From Ruminococcus sp. (lineage in GTDB: Bacteria > Bacillota > Clostridia > Oscillospirales > Ruminococcaceae): DNA of 64,000 bases. The stretch covers positions 7,654 through 71,653 of the forward strand of contig JAAVHI010000026.1 of assembly GCA_014799785.1 (NCBI GenBank). Direction: 5' to 3'. A program made the translations under genes and the position numbers. Numbering within the stretch: position 1 is the stretch's first letter; each line of letters starts with the position of its first letter. This document shows positions 16,757-26,142 of this stretch, piece after piece. The notes under the pieces were generated by a model. It saw nothing but the letters and a program-made list of their open reading frames with translations, searched no databases and had not been told where the DNA came from.

Positions 16757-17130
16757 ATGACTGCTGATTTTAAAAAGAAGAAGTTCATAATAATGTCTAA
16801 AGGCTATGAAAGCGAACCGGCAGAACTGAAAGTTAAGATTTCCGAGTTGTTAACAGCTATTGAGGTCAAAGAGCAAAAATCTGCGGACACGTCTCAATTC
16901 TTGAAAATTGTTCGGAAGTATACCGAGATTACAGAGCTTACTCCCGAAATTATGCACGAACTGATAAAAAAATTGTGGTTCACGCTCCCGATAAGTCGAG
17001 TGGACAAAGGGTACAGCAGATTGACATTTACTATCGCTTCAATATTGCAGTATCAACAGCGATTGCCGACCGCAGGGAGTATGACAAAAAGAGAAAGGCT
17101 GCGTGGCAATGCGCAGCCTTTCAAATTTAA
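16757..17130 (+). pseudogene. C-terminal remnant of a large serine recombinase (TnpX-like)
   Basis: About 110 codons resemble the end of TnpX/transposon serine recombinases: coiled-coil residues, then SQFLKIVRKYTEITELTPEI, as in the usual ELTPEI helix. The frame shifts near 17000-17015. The last part continues in another frame as QQIDIYYRFNIAV and ends REYDKKRKAAW before a stop at 17128. The catalytic domain is absent. It is a dead remnant of an earlier mobile element beside clpB. Confidence 0.7.
17093..17122 (-). terminator. Terminator of clpB
   Basis: A perfect 11-bp stem GAAAGGCTGCG / CGCAGCCTTTC with an 8-nt loop. On the minus strand it is followed by TCTTTTTG and lies 60 bp after the clpB stop. 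Confidence 0.75.
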
Positions 17131-17181
17131 CAAAATACTTCTGTATCGCTCTCAGCCGTTGGAGACATGGGACATTTTTAG

Positions 17182-19797
17182 TTACTGTTTCTTTTCCTCG
17201 GTAATAGTCAGATCGTTTCCGTCAAAATCCACTTTCAATGTAGAATACGGCTCTGCGCTGTCGCTTATGATCTTCCTTGCGATCATGGTCTCCAGTTTAC
17301 GCTGGATAAACCGTTTCAGCGGACGCGCTCCGTACACGGGGTCGTAGCCCTCCCTGACAATATAGTCTTTAGCCGTATCGGTAACCGCAACATCAAGCTG
17401 CTTGCTCTTCAGACGGTTCCGCAGATCGCCCAGCATAAGGTCGATAATGGGGTAAATTTCCGTTTTAGTCAGCGGCTTGTAGAACACTATCTCGTCCAGT
17501 CTGTTCAGAAATTCTGGACGGAAATGTCCTTTCAGCACGCGGTTTACCTGCTCTCTCGCTTCATCGGAGATAACGCCGTTTTCGTCAATACCCTCAAGAA
17601 TATAGTCCGAACCGAGATTTGAAGTGAGAATTATAATAGTGTTCTTGAAATCAACCGTTCTGCCCTGCGAGTCGGTAACGCGGCCGTCGTCAAGTATTTG
17701 CAGAAGCACGTTGAACACGTCTGGATGAGCCTTTTCAACCTCGTCGAACAGCACTACCGCGTAGGGCTTGCGGCGTACCGCCTCGGTGAGCTGTCCGCCC
17801 TCGTCGTAGCCCACATAGCCCGGAGGCGCTCCTATAAGGCGGCTGACGCTGTGCTTCTCCATATATTCGGTCATGTCAATGCGGACGATATTATGCTCGT
17901 CGTCAAAAAGCGACTGTGCGAGAGCCTTTGCAAGCTCTGTCTTACCAACACCCGTGGGGCCCATGAACAGGAACGACCCGATAGGACGGTTGGGGTCTTG
18001 TATCCCAGCGCGGGAACGGAGTATAGCCTCACTGACCTTTTGCACCGCCTCGTCCTGACCGATAACACGCTTGTGCAGGATATTTTCCAGATTCAGCAGT
18101 TTTTCCCGCTCGCCCTCCATAAGCTTGGAAACTGGAATGCCCGTCCATCTGCCCACAATTCGGGCTATTTCCTCATCCGTTACCTTGTCGCGGAGCAGAC
18201 CGTCCGCCTTTTCCTTTTGCTTTTCGGCAGCGTCCTCAGCTTCTTCAAGCTCTTTTTTCAGTGCGGGAAGCTTTCCGTATTTCAGCTCGGCGGCCTTGTT
18301 CAAATCGTAATTTCTCTCCGCGGCGGAAATGTCCGCATTGGTCTGCTCGATGTCCTCACGAAGCTTCTGCAAACGGGTTATGGAGGTCTTTTCGTTTTCC
18401 CACCGCGCTTTCATTTCGCTGAACTCGGCGCGCATTTCCGAAAGCTCCCGCTGAATTTCCGCAAGCTCCTCGGCGGCAAGCTTGCCGTCCTCCTTTTTGA
18501 GAGCGGTCTCGGCAATCTCCTGCTGCATTATTTTGCGGGCTAAATCGTCCATTTCCGCGGGCATGGAGTCCATTTCCGTGCGGATAAGGGCGCAGGCTTC
18601 GTCCACAAGGTCGATAGCCTTGTCGGGGAGGAAACGGTCGGAAATATATCTGTTGGACAGCACCGCCGCCGTTATCAGCGCGGAGTCCTGAATTTTTACG
18701 CCGTGGAAAACCTCATAACGCTCTTTCAGTCCGCGGAGGATAGAAATGGTGTCCTCCACCGTAGGCTCGTCCGCCATAACGGGCTGGAAACGACGTTCCA
18801 ATGCAGGGTCTTTTTCGATATATTTTCTGTACTCGTTAAGTGTGGTCGCGCCGATACAGTGCAGCTCGCCGCGGGCAAGCATAGGCTTCAAAAGGTTTCC
18901 CGCGTCCATTGCGCCGTCGGTCTTGCCCGCGCCAACAATGGTGTGCAGTTCGTCGATGAACAGAATAATACGTCCGTCCGACTTTTTCACCTCGTTCAGG
19001 ACGGCTTTGAGACGTTCCTCAAATTCGCCGCGGAATTTTGCGCCAGAAATAAGACTGCCCATGTCAAGGCTGAAAAGCTTCCTGTCCTTGAGGTTGTCGG
19101 GAACGTCCCCACGCACGATACGCAGGGCAAGTCCCTCGACAATAGCGGTCTTGCCCACGCCCGGTTCGCCGATGATAACGGGATTGTTTTTGGTTTTGCG
19201 GGACAGTATCCGCACCACGTTTCTTATTTCCGCGTCCCGTCCGATAACGGGGTCAAGCTTGTTCTGACGGGCAAGCTCAACCAAGTCCTGACCGTACTTT
19301 TTCAGCACGTCGTAGGTGTCCTCGGGGGTATCGCTTGTTACACGCTGGTTTCCGCGGACGTCCTTTAAAACGTCAAGGAACTTGTCCTTGGTAACGTCAA
19401 AGGCTTTGAACATAGCTTTGAGCTTGTTGTTTGCGGTGTCGAAAAGCGAGAGCATGATATGCTCCACGGAAACAAAGTCGTCATGCATATTTTTTGCGGC
19501 GTCCTCGGCCTGATTAAGGCACTTGTCAACGTCCTGTGAGATGTATACGGTGTTTGCTTCCCTGCCGCTTCCCGTGACCTTGGGTATCTCTCCGATAAGC
19601 TTGGAAAGATAGTTCAGCACCTGATCGGAGTCCGCGCCCATTCTTGTCATAAGCTGAGGTATCAAGCCGTTTTCCTGGGACGTCAGCGCATAAAGCAGAT
19701 GCTCCTGCTCAACGTTCATATTCTGGTAGTCAATAGCTGTGCTTTGCGCTTCGTTAATGGCTTCAATGGATTTCTTTGTAAATTTCTGAGGATTCAT
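17182..19797 (-). CDS. clpB: ClpB disaggregase
   Basis: An 871-aa Hsp100 chaperone that, with DnaK, threads and rescues aggregated proteins after heat stress. Order: Clp N domain (1-150), AAA1 with Walker A GEPGVGKT (about 210-217), a coiled-coil M domain (about 400-525) that identifies ClpB rather than ClpC or ClpA, AAA2 with [14 protein letters not shown], and a C-terminal domain. Length is normal for the family. The RBS AAAGGG lies 10 bp upstream. No CtsR box or CIRCE was found in front of it. Instead the upstream region contains a long inverted repeat (19830-19940) that may carry its regulation. Confidence 0.97.
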   Translation of the reverse strand: MNPQKFTKKSIEAINEAQSTAIDYQNMNVEQEHLLYALTSQENGLIPQLMTRMGADSDQVLNYLSKLIGEIPKVTGSGREANTVYISQDVDKCLNQAEDAAKNMHDDFVSVEHIMLSLFDTANNKLKAMFKAFDVTKDKFLDVLKDVRGNQRVTSDTPEDTYDVLKKYGQDLVELARQNKLDPVIGRDAEIRNVVRILSRKTKNNPVIIGEPGVGKTAIVEGLALRIVRGDVPDNLKDRKLFSLDMGSLISGAKFRGEFEERLKAVLNEVKKSDGRIILFIDELHTIVGAGKTDGAMDAGNLLKPMLARGELHCIGATTLNEYRKYIEKDPALERRFQPVMADEPTVEDTISILRGLKERYEVFHGVKIQDSALITAAVLSNRYISDRFLPDKAIDLVDEACALIRTEMDSMPAEMDDLARKIMQQEIAETALKKEDGKLAAEELAEIQRELSEMRAEFSEMKARWENEKTSITRLQKLREDIEQTNADISAAERNYDLNKAAELKYGKLPALKKELEEAEDAAEKQKEKADGLLRDKVTDEEIARIVGRWTGIPVSKLMEGEREKLLNLENILHKRVIGQDEAVQKVSEAILRSRAGIQDPNRPIGSFLFMGPTGVGKTELAKALAQSLFDDEHNIVRIDMTEYMEKHSVSRLIGAPPGYVGYDEGGQLTEAVRRKPYAVVLFDEVEKAHPDVFNVLLQILDDGRVTDSQGRTVDFKNTIIILTSNLGSDYILEGIDENGVISDEAREQVNRVLKGHFRPEFLNRLDEIVFYKPLTKTEIYPIIDLMLGDLRNRLKSKQLDVAVTDTAKDYIVREGYDPVYGARPLKRFIQRKLETMIARKIISDSAEPYSTLKVDFDGNDLTITEEKKQ

Positions 19798-19829
19798 AGC
19801 TATACACCCTTTCTGTAAAAGCGTTAATA

Positions 19830-19940
19830 CTAATCACCAATTAAAAAGTGTATAAAAAATCAAACAAAAATTTGAAAAGTTTTAACTTTTTTATATGATT
19901 TTTGTGCAGATATTTTATCTACACTTTTATTGGTGATTAG
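19830..19940. repeat. Long inverted repeat upstream of clpB
   Basis: Arms CTAATCACCAATTAAAAAGT (from 19830) and ACTTTTATTGGTGATTAG (to 19940) are near-complementary over about 20 bp and enclose a second palindrome AAAAGTTTTAACTTTT. The arms frame the expected clpB promoter. It may be a paired operator or a small mobile element. The remainder of 19941-20170 is AT-rich, with no gene recognised. Confidence 0.7.
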
Positions 19941-20170
19941 GATAAGGTATTGAGCATTTTGCTTGAAAATCAATAATGCTCTTGAACGGTCTGAATGGAG
20001 GATATATTTTAACACAGCAGATGTGCTAAAAACTTTTTAAAAAAATTATATAAAATATCCAATCAAAATTTTTTGGATATTTTTTGAAAAATGTGGAATA
20101 TTTTTATGCAATTAATGCAAAAAAATGAAAAATTTGTCGAATTATGTCAAACTGCGTCGAAAGATTTTTG

Positions 20171-20199
20171 TTGCAAAAATAAAACCATTTTATTATAAT
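20171..20199 (+). promoter_or_regulatory. Promoter of the DUF6514-like gene
   Basis: TTGCAA (20171-20176), 17 bp, TATAAT (20194-20199). Confidence 0.75.
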
Positions 20200-20257
20200 T
20201 TAATTATCGGCGACAGAAATATATGCCGAAAAATACAAAAGAACAGGAGAATTTCAA

Positions 20258-20521
20258 ATGAAAGCAATTACAAAGGTCGAGACAGCGCGAGGTCGGGTCG
20301 TTTATACGTTATTCAGCGAAAAATCCGACGTCGGAGAAAGATACGGGATCACGGTAAGGTCGGAGCTTTTCAGAAACGCGGAGGAAGCTGTGGTAAAAGA
20401 CATATCCTCGGAGCGTGAATTTGCTGAAAGGCTTCTTTTTACACTGGCGGATAATCTTGTCCTGCCCTCCACAGCGGACGAGGTTATCGAAGAGTACATT
20501 GCAGCCGCGTTTACGGTTTAA
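20258..20521 (+). CDS. Small DUF6514-like protein
   Basis: An 87-aa soluble protein of unknown role with the pattern YGITVRSE...VKDISSEREFAERLLFTLADNLVLPS...DEVIEEYI. It resembles DUF6514, a small family common in Oscillospiraceae. The RBS ACAGGAG lies upstream of the ATG, and the gene is monocistronic with its own promoter and terminator. It neighbours smpB but has no evident functional link to it. Confidence 0.7.
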   Translation: MKAITKVETARGRVVYTLFSEKSDVGERYGITVRSELFRNAEEAVVKDISSEREFAERLLFTLADNLVLPSTADEVIEEYIAAAFTV

Positions 20522-20543
20522 AAGCTAACATTTGGTTTTGGTG

Positions 20544-20605
20544 AAAATTGATGATCGGAAATTTCGGCAAGACCTGAATTTTCGGTTATCAATTTTGCTT
20601 TTTTA
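20544..20605 (+). terminator. Terminator
   Basis: A long imperfect stem starting AAAATTGATGATCGG and closing with CGGTTATCAATTTT, followed by GCTTTTTTA. It ends the small gene just before the smpB promoter. Confidence 0.75.
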
Positions 20606-20609
20606 CCTC

Positions 20610-20638
20610 TTGACAAAACGGGCAAAATGCTGTATAAT
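20610..20638 (+). promoter_or_regulatory. Promoter of smpB
   Basis: TTGACA (20610-20615), 17 bp, TATAAT (20633-20638): a consensus sigma-A promoter. Confidence 0.9.
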
Positions 20639-20669
20639 AAGACATTACCCAAAGAAAAGGACGCTTGAT

Positions 20670-21134
20670 ATGGATAAGACTTCTTTCAAAACCATCGCCG
20701 AAAACCGCAAGGCAAGGCATGAATATTTTATTCTTGACAGCTTTGAGGCGGGTATTGAGCTGGTCGGTACCGAGGTTAAGTCCATACGCCGCGGCGGGGT
20801 CAATCTCAAGGACAGCTGGTGTTCCGTGGACGACGGCGAGCTGTGGATCAAGGGTATGCATATTTCTCCTTACGATCACGGCAACATCTTCAACCGCGAT
20901 CCAATGCGCGTCCGCAGGCTGCTTATGCACAGGAAGCAGATAATGCAGCTTCTCGGCAAGGTCAAGCAGGAGGGACTGACGCTTATTCCGATTTCGGTGT
21001 ACTTCAAGGGTTCAAGGGTCAAGATACAGGTAGGCCTCTGTAAGGGTAAAAAGCTTCACGACAAGCGCGACGACATGGCTGCAAGGGCAGCGCAGCGGGA
21101 CATTGAACGCGCCGTAAAGGAGCGTAATCATTGA
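20670..21134 (+). CDS. smpB: SsrA-binding protein SmpB
   Basis: A 154-aa protein that binds tmRNA and delivers it to stalled ribosomes in trans-translation. Diagnostic stretches are the N-terminal NRKARHEYFILD, the central ELVGTEVKSIR and the C-terminal GKKLHDKRD tail that mimics the mRNA/anticodon. The ATG at 20670 follows AAAGAAAAGGA; a longer upstream frame would start inside the promoter. Its RNA partner ssrA begins 23 bp after the stop. Confidence 0.97.
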   Translation: MDKTSFKTIAENRKARHEYFILDSFEAGIELVGTEVKSIRRGGVNLKDSWCSVDDGELWIKGMHISPYDHGNIFNRDPMRVRRLLMHRKQIMQLLGKVKQEGLTLIPISVYFKGSRVKIQVGLCKGKKLHDKRDDMAARAAQRDIERAVKERNH

Positions 21135-21157
21135 CTTTGGAATGTTACATTTAATAT

Positions 21158-21507
21158 GGGGATGTAAAGGTTTCGACGGGGATTTTGAAACATGATAAGC
21201 GAGCAGAGGATTGCGCCATCTCTTTAAAAGGCGCCGTTTTAAAATTAGACGACAACAATAATTTTGAATTAGCAGCTGCTTAATTGCTGCTCGTCTGACC
21301 GCTGAGTACCGCGGCGGCGGATCAGGCGTCGATTAGCGGTGAACGCGTTGGGGAAGTGCCTGCGTCCTCAATGTGTATTGCAGGCTACTGAGTATTACCG
21401 GCTGTTTGTTTCCGATAATGCAAGGGAATGATAATAACAAACTACGCTCGTAGAAAGTTGTGCGGATAGGTTTTCGGACACGGGTTCGATTCCCGTCATC
21501 TCCACCA
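21158..21507 (+). ncRNA. ssrA: Transfer-messenger RNA (tmRNA)
   Basis: A 350-nt tmRNA. The 5' end GGGGAUG pairs with the 3' end CAUCUCC (one G-U), followed by ACCA. The T arm GGGTTCGATTCCC is present, as are the conserved 5' GTAAAGGTTTCGACGGGG and pseudoknot-forming segments. The tag reading frame at 21248-21283 ends DDNNNFELAAA plus stop, a normal degradation tag; the exact resume codon was not fixed. The 3' end is the insertion point of the downstream island. Confidence 0.96.
21496..21507 (+). other. Putative attL (tmRNA 3' end)
   Basis: TCATCTCCACCA, the last 12 nt of tmRNA, recurs as a direct repeat at 59974-59985. Integration here keeps ssrA intact. The match is short, so the exact crossover is inferred. 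Confidence 0.6.
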
Positions 21508-21533
21508 GCCAAACCCACATACAAATTTGTGGT

Positions 21534-21562
21534 GCCGCAGACATTAGGTCTGCGGCTTTTTT
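21534..21562 (+). terminator. Terminator after ssrA
   Basis: A perfect stem GCCGCAGAC / GTCTGCGGC with a 5-nt loop, then TTTTTT. A near-identical hairpin recurs at 60097-60125. Confidence 0.9.
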
Positions 21563-21632
21563 CTGTCCTTGATTATAGTATAACTGTATACCATGTACAT
21601 TTTATGATATTTATATGTATATAATGTAAAAA

Positions 21633-21659
21633 TTAGCACTCTTGATTTAAGAGTGCTAA
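21633..21659. promoter_or_regulatory. Exact CIRCE-like sequence, left copy
   Basis: TTAGCACTC, 9 nt, GAGTGCTAA: a perfect match to the HrcA operator consensus and spacing. A TATAAT lies just upstream on the plus strand (21620-21625). No chaperone gene follows. The same hairpin may instead terminate the minus-strand gene ending at 21663. Confidence 0.65.
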
Positions 21660-21662
21660 TTT

Positions 21663-23747
21663 TTATTTCATTTTGAGTTTTTCGCAATCTAAGACAAGTA
21701 TACGGTATGGTTGTCCGCCGATTCTACGTTCATAGTCATAGCGTTCAACATTTGTTTTTTGACTTGTACTATGTGATTCAACAATTTCATTTGCTTTAAA
21801 AATGTCACGAAGAAACACTCTTTTGCTGAGTTTTATGTGTTCACCACGATTTTTAAGATATCTCTTAAATTTTTTGTAAAAATCTTTATCTCGTGAATTA
21901 TCAAGATAAATTTCTTTCTCCTTGTAGTCTATCCAGCCGGTTTCTGAATCAGTTCCCAATTTAATATCAATGATAGCATTATTATCTATTTCAGACTTTA
22001 AAAAATCTGAGAATTCAGAGAGTACAGTTTCATTGTCTATGTTTCTATCCGGCGGAGTACTGCACATTTTTATTGCAATATCCTTAAATTCCTGAAAATA
22101 TTTATCAAAGCTCTCGGATTTTTCGGGCAAGCATTTATCAATGTAATTTTTAAAGCTAATCATAGAGGCAAGTAAAAACGACCAGCGTTTGACTTGCGTA
22201 GAGAAAGTTTTATTGCTTTTTAGAATCTTCTCAGCTTCTTTGTACAGATTGTCAAATAATTTAGGTCTGTAACTTTTGATTTTTAAGTATTCATTAAGCA
22301 GTATTTCACAGTATCTCTCTTGCATTTTATCTAAGAGTATTCCGAAGTATTTATTGCGGTCTACAATTTTTCCATATGAATCATATTGTATGGATAACTT
22401 ATACTTTTGCACAAATTGTTTCCATTCTGGCAAGTAATAACGACCATCATATTTTTGGCAATTATCAAAAATATCTGCAAAGTCGCTATAATGCAATTTT
22501 GATATTAATTTTTCTACCTCCTTTATATAGTCTTTATTTAAGCAATCTGTATTTAGCATTTCTTGAATAAAGTGGTCTATGTATCCGTGTATTACTGAAT
22601 CTTCGCAAAATGCTTCATACATTTTTTCATATATTTCATTTTTATATTTTTTATCCATTTCACTGACTTCATCACTTATTTCCTTTGCAATGTATTGAAT
22701 ATAGTCGTTTATTAAATTTTTAAATTCAAACTTAGGATTTGGATTAAGCATAGGTGAGTTGTCATTTGGCAGCAATTCTATTGTATATAAATCTGTCGGC
22801 GAAGAGATATTAATAAAAGATTGGGCATTTGCATTTATATTAAAATATATAAATGAGATTGGCAATCCAAGATTATGTTCAATTTTAGATTGACATACAT
22901 TTGTAGGTGTACTTTTGGATTTCTTGTGTGATGAACCGCATAAGAAAACAGGAATATCTTTGATATTAAATTTGGCGCTGCTTAAATGATACGGAGCAGG
23001 TATGTATGGGAGTGCAAATTTTTTATCAACTTCTGTAGGAAATGGATTATCCAAGTTAAAAATACTATCATCAAAAAAATTTTTATTAAAGTATGATATG
23101 TATTCTCTTATACTGTAATTTTTACTTCTATTATCATTACCTTTTATATTTAAGGCAAAATTCTTATTAGAGATTTTACTACCAGAAGCATATTGATTGA
23201 ACAAAGATTTACATTTTGAAAAAATCATATATGCAAATATAGGTAATGAAAAATCGTGATTTGCCGCATCGAAATATTTACAAAGAACATCATATTCCTC
23301 ACTTATACACAAATAGCTGATTTCATTATCAATTCTAAAATCAGTATCAAAATACCTATACTCATATATATTGCATAATTGTTGCCATCCGAAATTTTTA
23401 TGAAGAATATGCAAATTATCCATATTGCATATCATTACGTTTTCATAGACAAATTTAGATAGATCGTTTTTTAAATGTAACTTATCTATTGGATACGTAT
23501 CAAATGATTTGTATTTTTTTTGATTTGCTTTGGTATCTAATACAAAAAAACATTTAAACGCTTTTGATTTACCATTTTCAACAAAAATATACTTTATAAA
23601 ATATTTTTTTCCCATATCGGTGGAATCAATAAGATATACTGGATTTCCATTACAAATTATTCCTGCTTCTAAGCGTCTTTTCACAACACGATCTATTTCC
23701 TTAAATTTCTTTTCGGTTAGCCTTTTTTCGACTATTAATATTTTCAT
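21663..23747 (-). CDS. Unknown 694-aa island protein
   Basis: A large soluble protein with no recognised catalytic motif. The C-terminal 120 residues (SETGWIDYKEKEIYL, then KRYLKNRGEHIKLSKRVFLRDI) look like the winged-helix tails seen at the end of phage or plasmid primase/helicase-like proteins, an inference from pattern only. A decayed second copy of this C-terminus lies at 60227-60603. The start is ATG 23747 rather than GTG 23756 because AAGGAG is spaced 9-10 nt from the former. Its own promoter is at 23797-23825. It is the first island gene and is transcribed toward ssrA. Confidence 0.55.
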   Translation of the reverse strand: MKILIVEKRLTEKKFKEIDRVVKRRLEAGIICNGNPVYLIDSTDMGKKYFIKYIFVENGKSKAFKCFFVLDTKANQKKYKSFDTYPIDKLHLKNDLSKFVYENVMICNMDNLHILHKNFGWQQLCNIYEYRYFDTDFRIDNEISYLCISEEYDVLCKYFDAANHDFSLPIFAYMIFSKCKSLFNQYASGSKISNKNFALNIKGNDNRSKNYSIREYISYFNKNFFDDSIFNLDNPFPTEVDKKFALPYIPAPYHLSSAKFNIKDIPVFLCGSSHKKSKSTPTNVCQSKIEHNLGLPISFIYFNINANAQSFINISSPTDLYTIELLPNDNSPMLNPNPKFEFKNLINDYIQYIAKEISDEVSEMDKKYKNEIYEKMYEAFCEDSVIHGYIDHFIQEMLNTDCLNKDYIKEVEKLISKLHYSDFADIFDNCQKYDGRYYLPEWKQFVQKYKLSIQYDSYGKIVDRNKYFGILLDKMQERYCEILLNEYLKIKSYRPKLFDNLYKEAEKILKSNKTFSTQVKRWSFLLASMISFKNYIDKCLPEKSESFDKYFQEFKDIAIKMCSTPPDRNIDNETVLSEFSDFLKSEIDNNAIIDIKLGTDSETGWIDYKEKEIYLDNSRDKDFYKKFKRYLKNRGEHIKLSKRVFLRDIFKANEIVESHSTSQKTNVERYDYERRIGGQPYRILVLDCEKLKMK

Positions 23748-23796
23748 ATTATGCACTCTCCTTAGCTGTTAAAACAGCTTATAATTTCCAATATTT

Positions 23797-23825
23797 AGCA
23801 TAACATATTCAAGCATGTTTGTCAA
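23797..23825 (-). promoter_or_regulatory. Promoter of the 694-aa gene
   Basis: On the minus strand, TTGACA (23825-23820), 17 bp, TATGCT (23802-23797). A palindrome AGCTGTTAAAACAGCT at 23764-23779 lies in the leader and could be an operator. Confidence 0.8.
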
Positions 23826-23925
23826 GTTTTTATAATATTAAAAATATTTTTGTTACGCTTATGGTAGATATATAGGCATATAATAGAAAAATACACGCAT
23901 TTCAACAATTATACCCAACCAAAAC

Positions 23926-23968
23926 AACCGCCATACCCTCCGAGCAATTATTTGAGGGTATGGCGGTT
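23926..23968. repeat. Strong 15-bp hairpin
   Basis: A perfect inverted repeat AACCGCCATACCCTC / GAGGGTATGGCGGTT with a 13-nt loop. No clear T tract follows on either strand, so a terminator role is uncertain. The rest of 23748-24091 is AT-rich and shows no gene. Confidence 0.75.
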
Positions 23969-24091
23969 TATCTATATGCTATTGAAATATGCAGTTGTCT
24001 GAATCAATCGGATTCTAAACCATTTTGAATATATATTATTTTAATACAACAATAACAGGGTTGTAAAAATAATATATCAGGAGGTAGTGTT

Positions 24092-24259
24092 ATGAACACT
24101 TTATCTTACACTATAACAAGAGAAAATTTAAACTGCGGCAACTATAATGTATGTGAAGCCGCAGAAAATGAAACCGCATCAGGTTTTTGTGAACTGCTGA
24201 TGTCGGTAATATTCAATATACTAAGCGCAAAGGAGGATGTTCCATATGAAGCGAATTGA
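24092..24259 (+). CDS. Small protein ahead of the serine recombinase
   Basis: A 55-aa protein with the RBS AGGAGG, mostly hydrophilic, ending in a hydrophobic helix (FCELLMSVIFNIL). It overlaps the recombinase start by 14 bp, and the recombinase RBS lies within it, so the two are translationally coupled. Family not recognised. A role as a directionality or regulatory partner is conceivable only from position. Confidence 0.55.
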   Translation: MNTLSYTITRENLNCGNYNVCEAAENETASGFCELLMSVIFNILSAKEDVPYEAN

Positions 24260-25901
24260 TAAAATCTTAGCTTCGGGAAATGTCCCTACAGCGGCAATAT
24301 ATGCAAGATTCTCAAGTGATAACCAGCGTGAGGAAAGCATAGATGCTCAACTCAGGGCTTGCCGGGAATATGCTGACCGTAACCATATTAAGGTTGTCGG
24401 CGAATATATAGACCGTGCAAAATCGGCGACCACCTCGGAGAACCGCTCGGGCTTCCTTGCAATGATAGGCGACGCTGACAAGTTTGATTTCGTTCTGGTA
24501 CATAAGCTTGACCGCTTTGCAAGAAACCGTTCCGACAGTATAGGCTACCGTATGGAGCTTAAACGTCACAATACAACGCTTATCAGCGTAATAGAAAATC
24601 TTGATGAGGATAACCCCGAAAGTATTATCCTTGAAAGCGTTCTTGAGGGTATGAATGAGTATTATTCGCGAAATCTTGCCCGCGAAGTCCGCAAGGGACT
24701 TAATGAAAATGCTTTAAAATGTCAGCACAACGGCGGGAAACCGCCGCTTGGGTACAAAGTTGATCCTCAGACGAAATTGTTAGAAATAGATAATGAAGAA
24801 GCTCTTGCTGTCAGGCTTATTTTTCAAAGCGTGCTTGACGGTAAGGGCTATTCTCATATTATAAAGCAGCTTAACGAAAACGGTATGAAAACCAAGCTCG
24901 GTAAGCCATTCGGCAAAAATTCTCTGCATGATATTCTCAGGAATGAAAAATACTGCGGTGTTTACATCTATAACCGCGCTCAAGCAAAGACAGACAATAA
25001 GCGTAATAATCATAAAAGCAAACCTGCTGAGGACATTATTCGCATTGAGAATGGTATTCCTGCGATTATAAGCAAAGAAACATTTGAGCGGGTACAGGAG
25101 ATACTGAACCGACGTGTGAATAAAACACCTACTTCGGCAGCTAAAGAGGTCTACCTGCTCTCCGGCAAAATTTACTGCGGTGAGTGCGGCGCTGTATACT
25201 GCGGAAACCGTCACAACTGCGGCAGAAGCAAAATCACTATGGTTACATATCGCTGCAATAACCGTACCAACAAAACCAGCATTACCTGCAAAAACAAGGA
25301 AGTCAATAAAAAGTACATTGAAGCCTTTGTTCTTAAAGTGCTTTCGGATATTATTTTCGACGAGAAATATGTTCCGAACATTATAAAAGATTACAATACT
25401 TTTACTTTGAATAACTCTTCCGATATGGCTGATAGCGCTGCTGTTATGAAAAAGGAAATTTCACGGCTGAACAGCAAGATCTCCAATATTACCAACGTTA
25501 TAGCCGAAACGGGAAACGCTTCGCTTGTGACTGCTCTTTCCAATCTTGAAAATGAGCGTGACAGTCTTACGGAAAAGCTTGAAGCCCTTACCGAAAAAAT
25601 GAAAGCTGTAAAAATTCCCGATGAGGAAATCAATGCGGCGTTTGTAAAAGCAAAGGCAATGTTTCAATCAGGGACGCTTGCGGAGACACGACAGCTTATC
25701 AATCTTTATGTCGAGAAAGTGGTTGTATATCCGGATCGGGTTGACCTTAGAGTTAATCCTATAAATTTTATGTCGAATATTTTGTCTGCCGGCGATAATG
25801 CGCAGCTAAGCAAGATTCCCGCTGAAAGCTTTGCCGAAGATAAAAGCATAACCCGCAAAAGTCTCAATATGGGGAAAAATGGACCTGTTCCGCCAAGGTA
25901 A
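24246..25901 (+). CDS. Large serine recombinase
   Basis: A 551-aa site-specific recombinase. The resolvase catalytic domain (about 10-150) has the nucleophile motif ARFSSDNQ and the KLDRFARN helix. The recombinase domain follows (about 165-260), then a zinc ribbon YCGECGAVYCG...C...C (about 300-350) and a long coiled coil (about 390-450). This is the full domain set of TnpX/phiC31-type integrases. It is the only full-length integrase in the island and therefore the best candidate for its mobility. A tmRNA target is more usual for tyrosine integrases, which leaves some doubt. ATG 24246 is chosen by AAAGGAGG spacing. Confidence 0.95.
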   Translation: MKRIDKILASGNVPTAAIYARFSSDNQREESIDAQLRACREYADRNHIKVVGEYIDRAKSATTSENRSGFLAMIGDADKFDFVLVHKLDRFARNRSDSIGYRMELKRHNTTLISVIENLDEDNPESIILESVLEGMNEYYSRNLAREVRKGLNENALKCQHNGGKPPLGYKVDPQTKLLEIDNEEALAVRLIFQSVLDGKGYSHIIKQLNENGMKTKLGKPFGKNSLHDILRNEKYCGVYIYNRAQAKTDNKRNNHKSKPAEDIIRIENGIPAIISKETFERVQEILNRRVNKTPTSAAKEVYLLSGKIYCGECGAVYCGNRHNCGRSKITMVTYRCNNRTNKTSITCKNKEVNKKYIEAFVLKVLSDIIFDEKYVPNIIKDYNTFTLNNSSDMADSAAVMKKEISRLNSKISNITNVIAETGNASLVTALSNLENERDSLTEKLEALTEKMKAVKIPDEEINAAFVKAKAMFQSGTLAETRQLINLYVEKVVVYPDRVDLRVNPINFMSNILSAGDNAQLSKIPAESFAEDKSITRKSLNMGKNGPVPPR

Positions 25902-26142
25902 TTGCTTTGGCGGATTTTTTCTTATATAGGATATATAATATTTAGTACGTTGTTTTACTGTCATTTTATACGGCAATATTTTAATAGTGTCCATAAATTG
26001 ATAGCATCTGATATAAAAAATATGTATGCACTTAAAAATGTACTTATTAATAAATTTGTTGTATGTGATAAATAATCAATCGTTATTAAAAATTATTTCA
26101 GCTTGCAACATATCGGTAAAAATTGTGAAAGGAATGATTTAT

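Larger units (their letters stand above)
21520..21664 (+). repeat. Conserved non-coding repeat, left copy
   Basis: About 145 bp, nearly identical (about five or six differences by eye) to 60078-60230. It holds the terminator hairpin, an AT-rich stretch and an exact CIRCE sequence, and ends at the stop codon of the 694-aa gene. Confidence 0.9.

Noticed and set aside
17698..19368. Long open frames antisense to clpB (up to 281 codons)
   Set aside because: They are frame shadows of a well-supported clpB gene, have no RBS, and their translations show no family pattern.
21633..21659. The CIRCE-like palindrome as only a terminator
   Set aside because: A terminator role on the minus strand is possible, but an exact 9+9 bp match with the 9-nt spacer, kept in two copies, is too specific to dismiss as just a terminator; it is reported as a finding instead.
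23926..23968. 15-bp hairpin as an IS or MITE end
   Set aside because: No target-site duplication, no second copy in the window and no transposase nearby. It is kept only as a hairpin.
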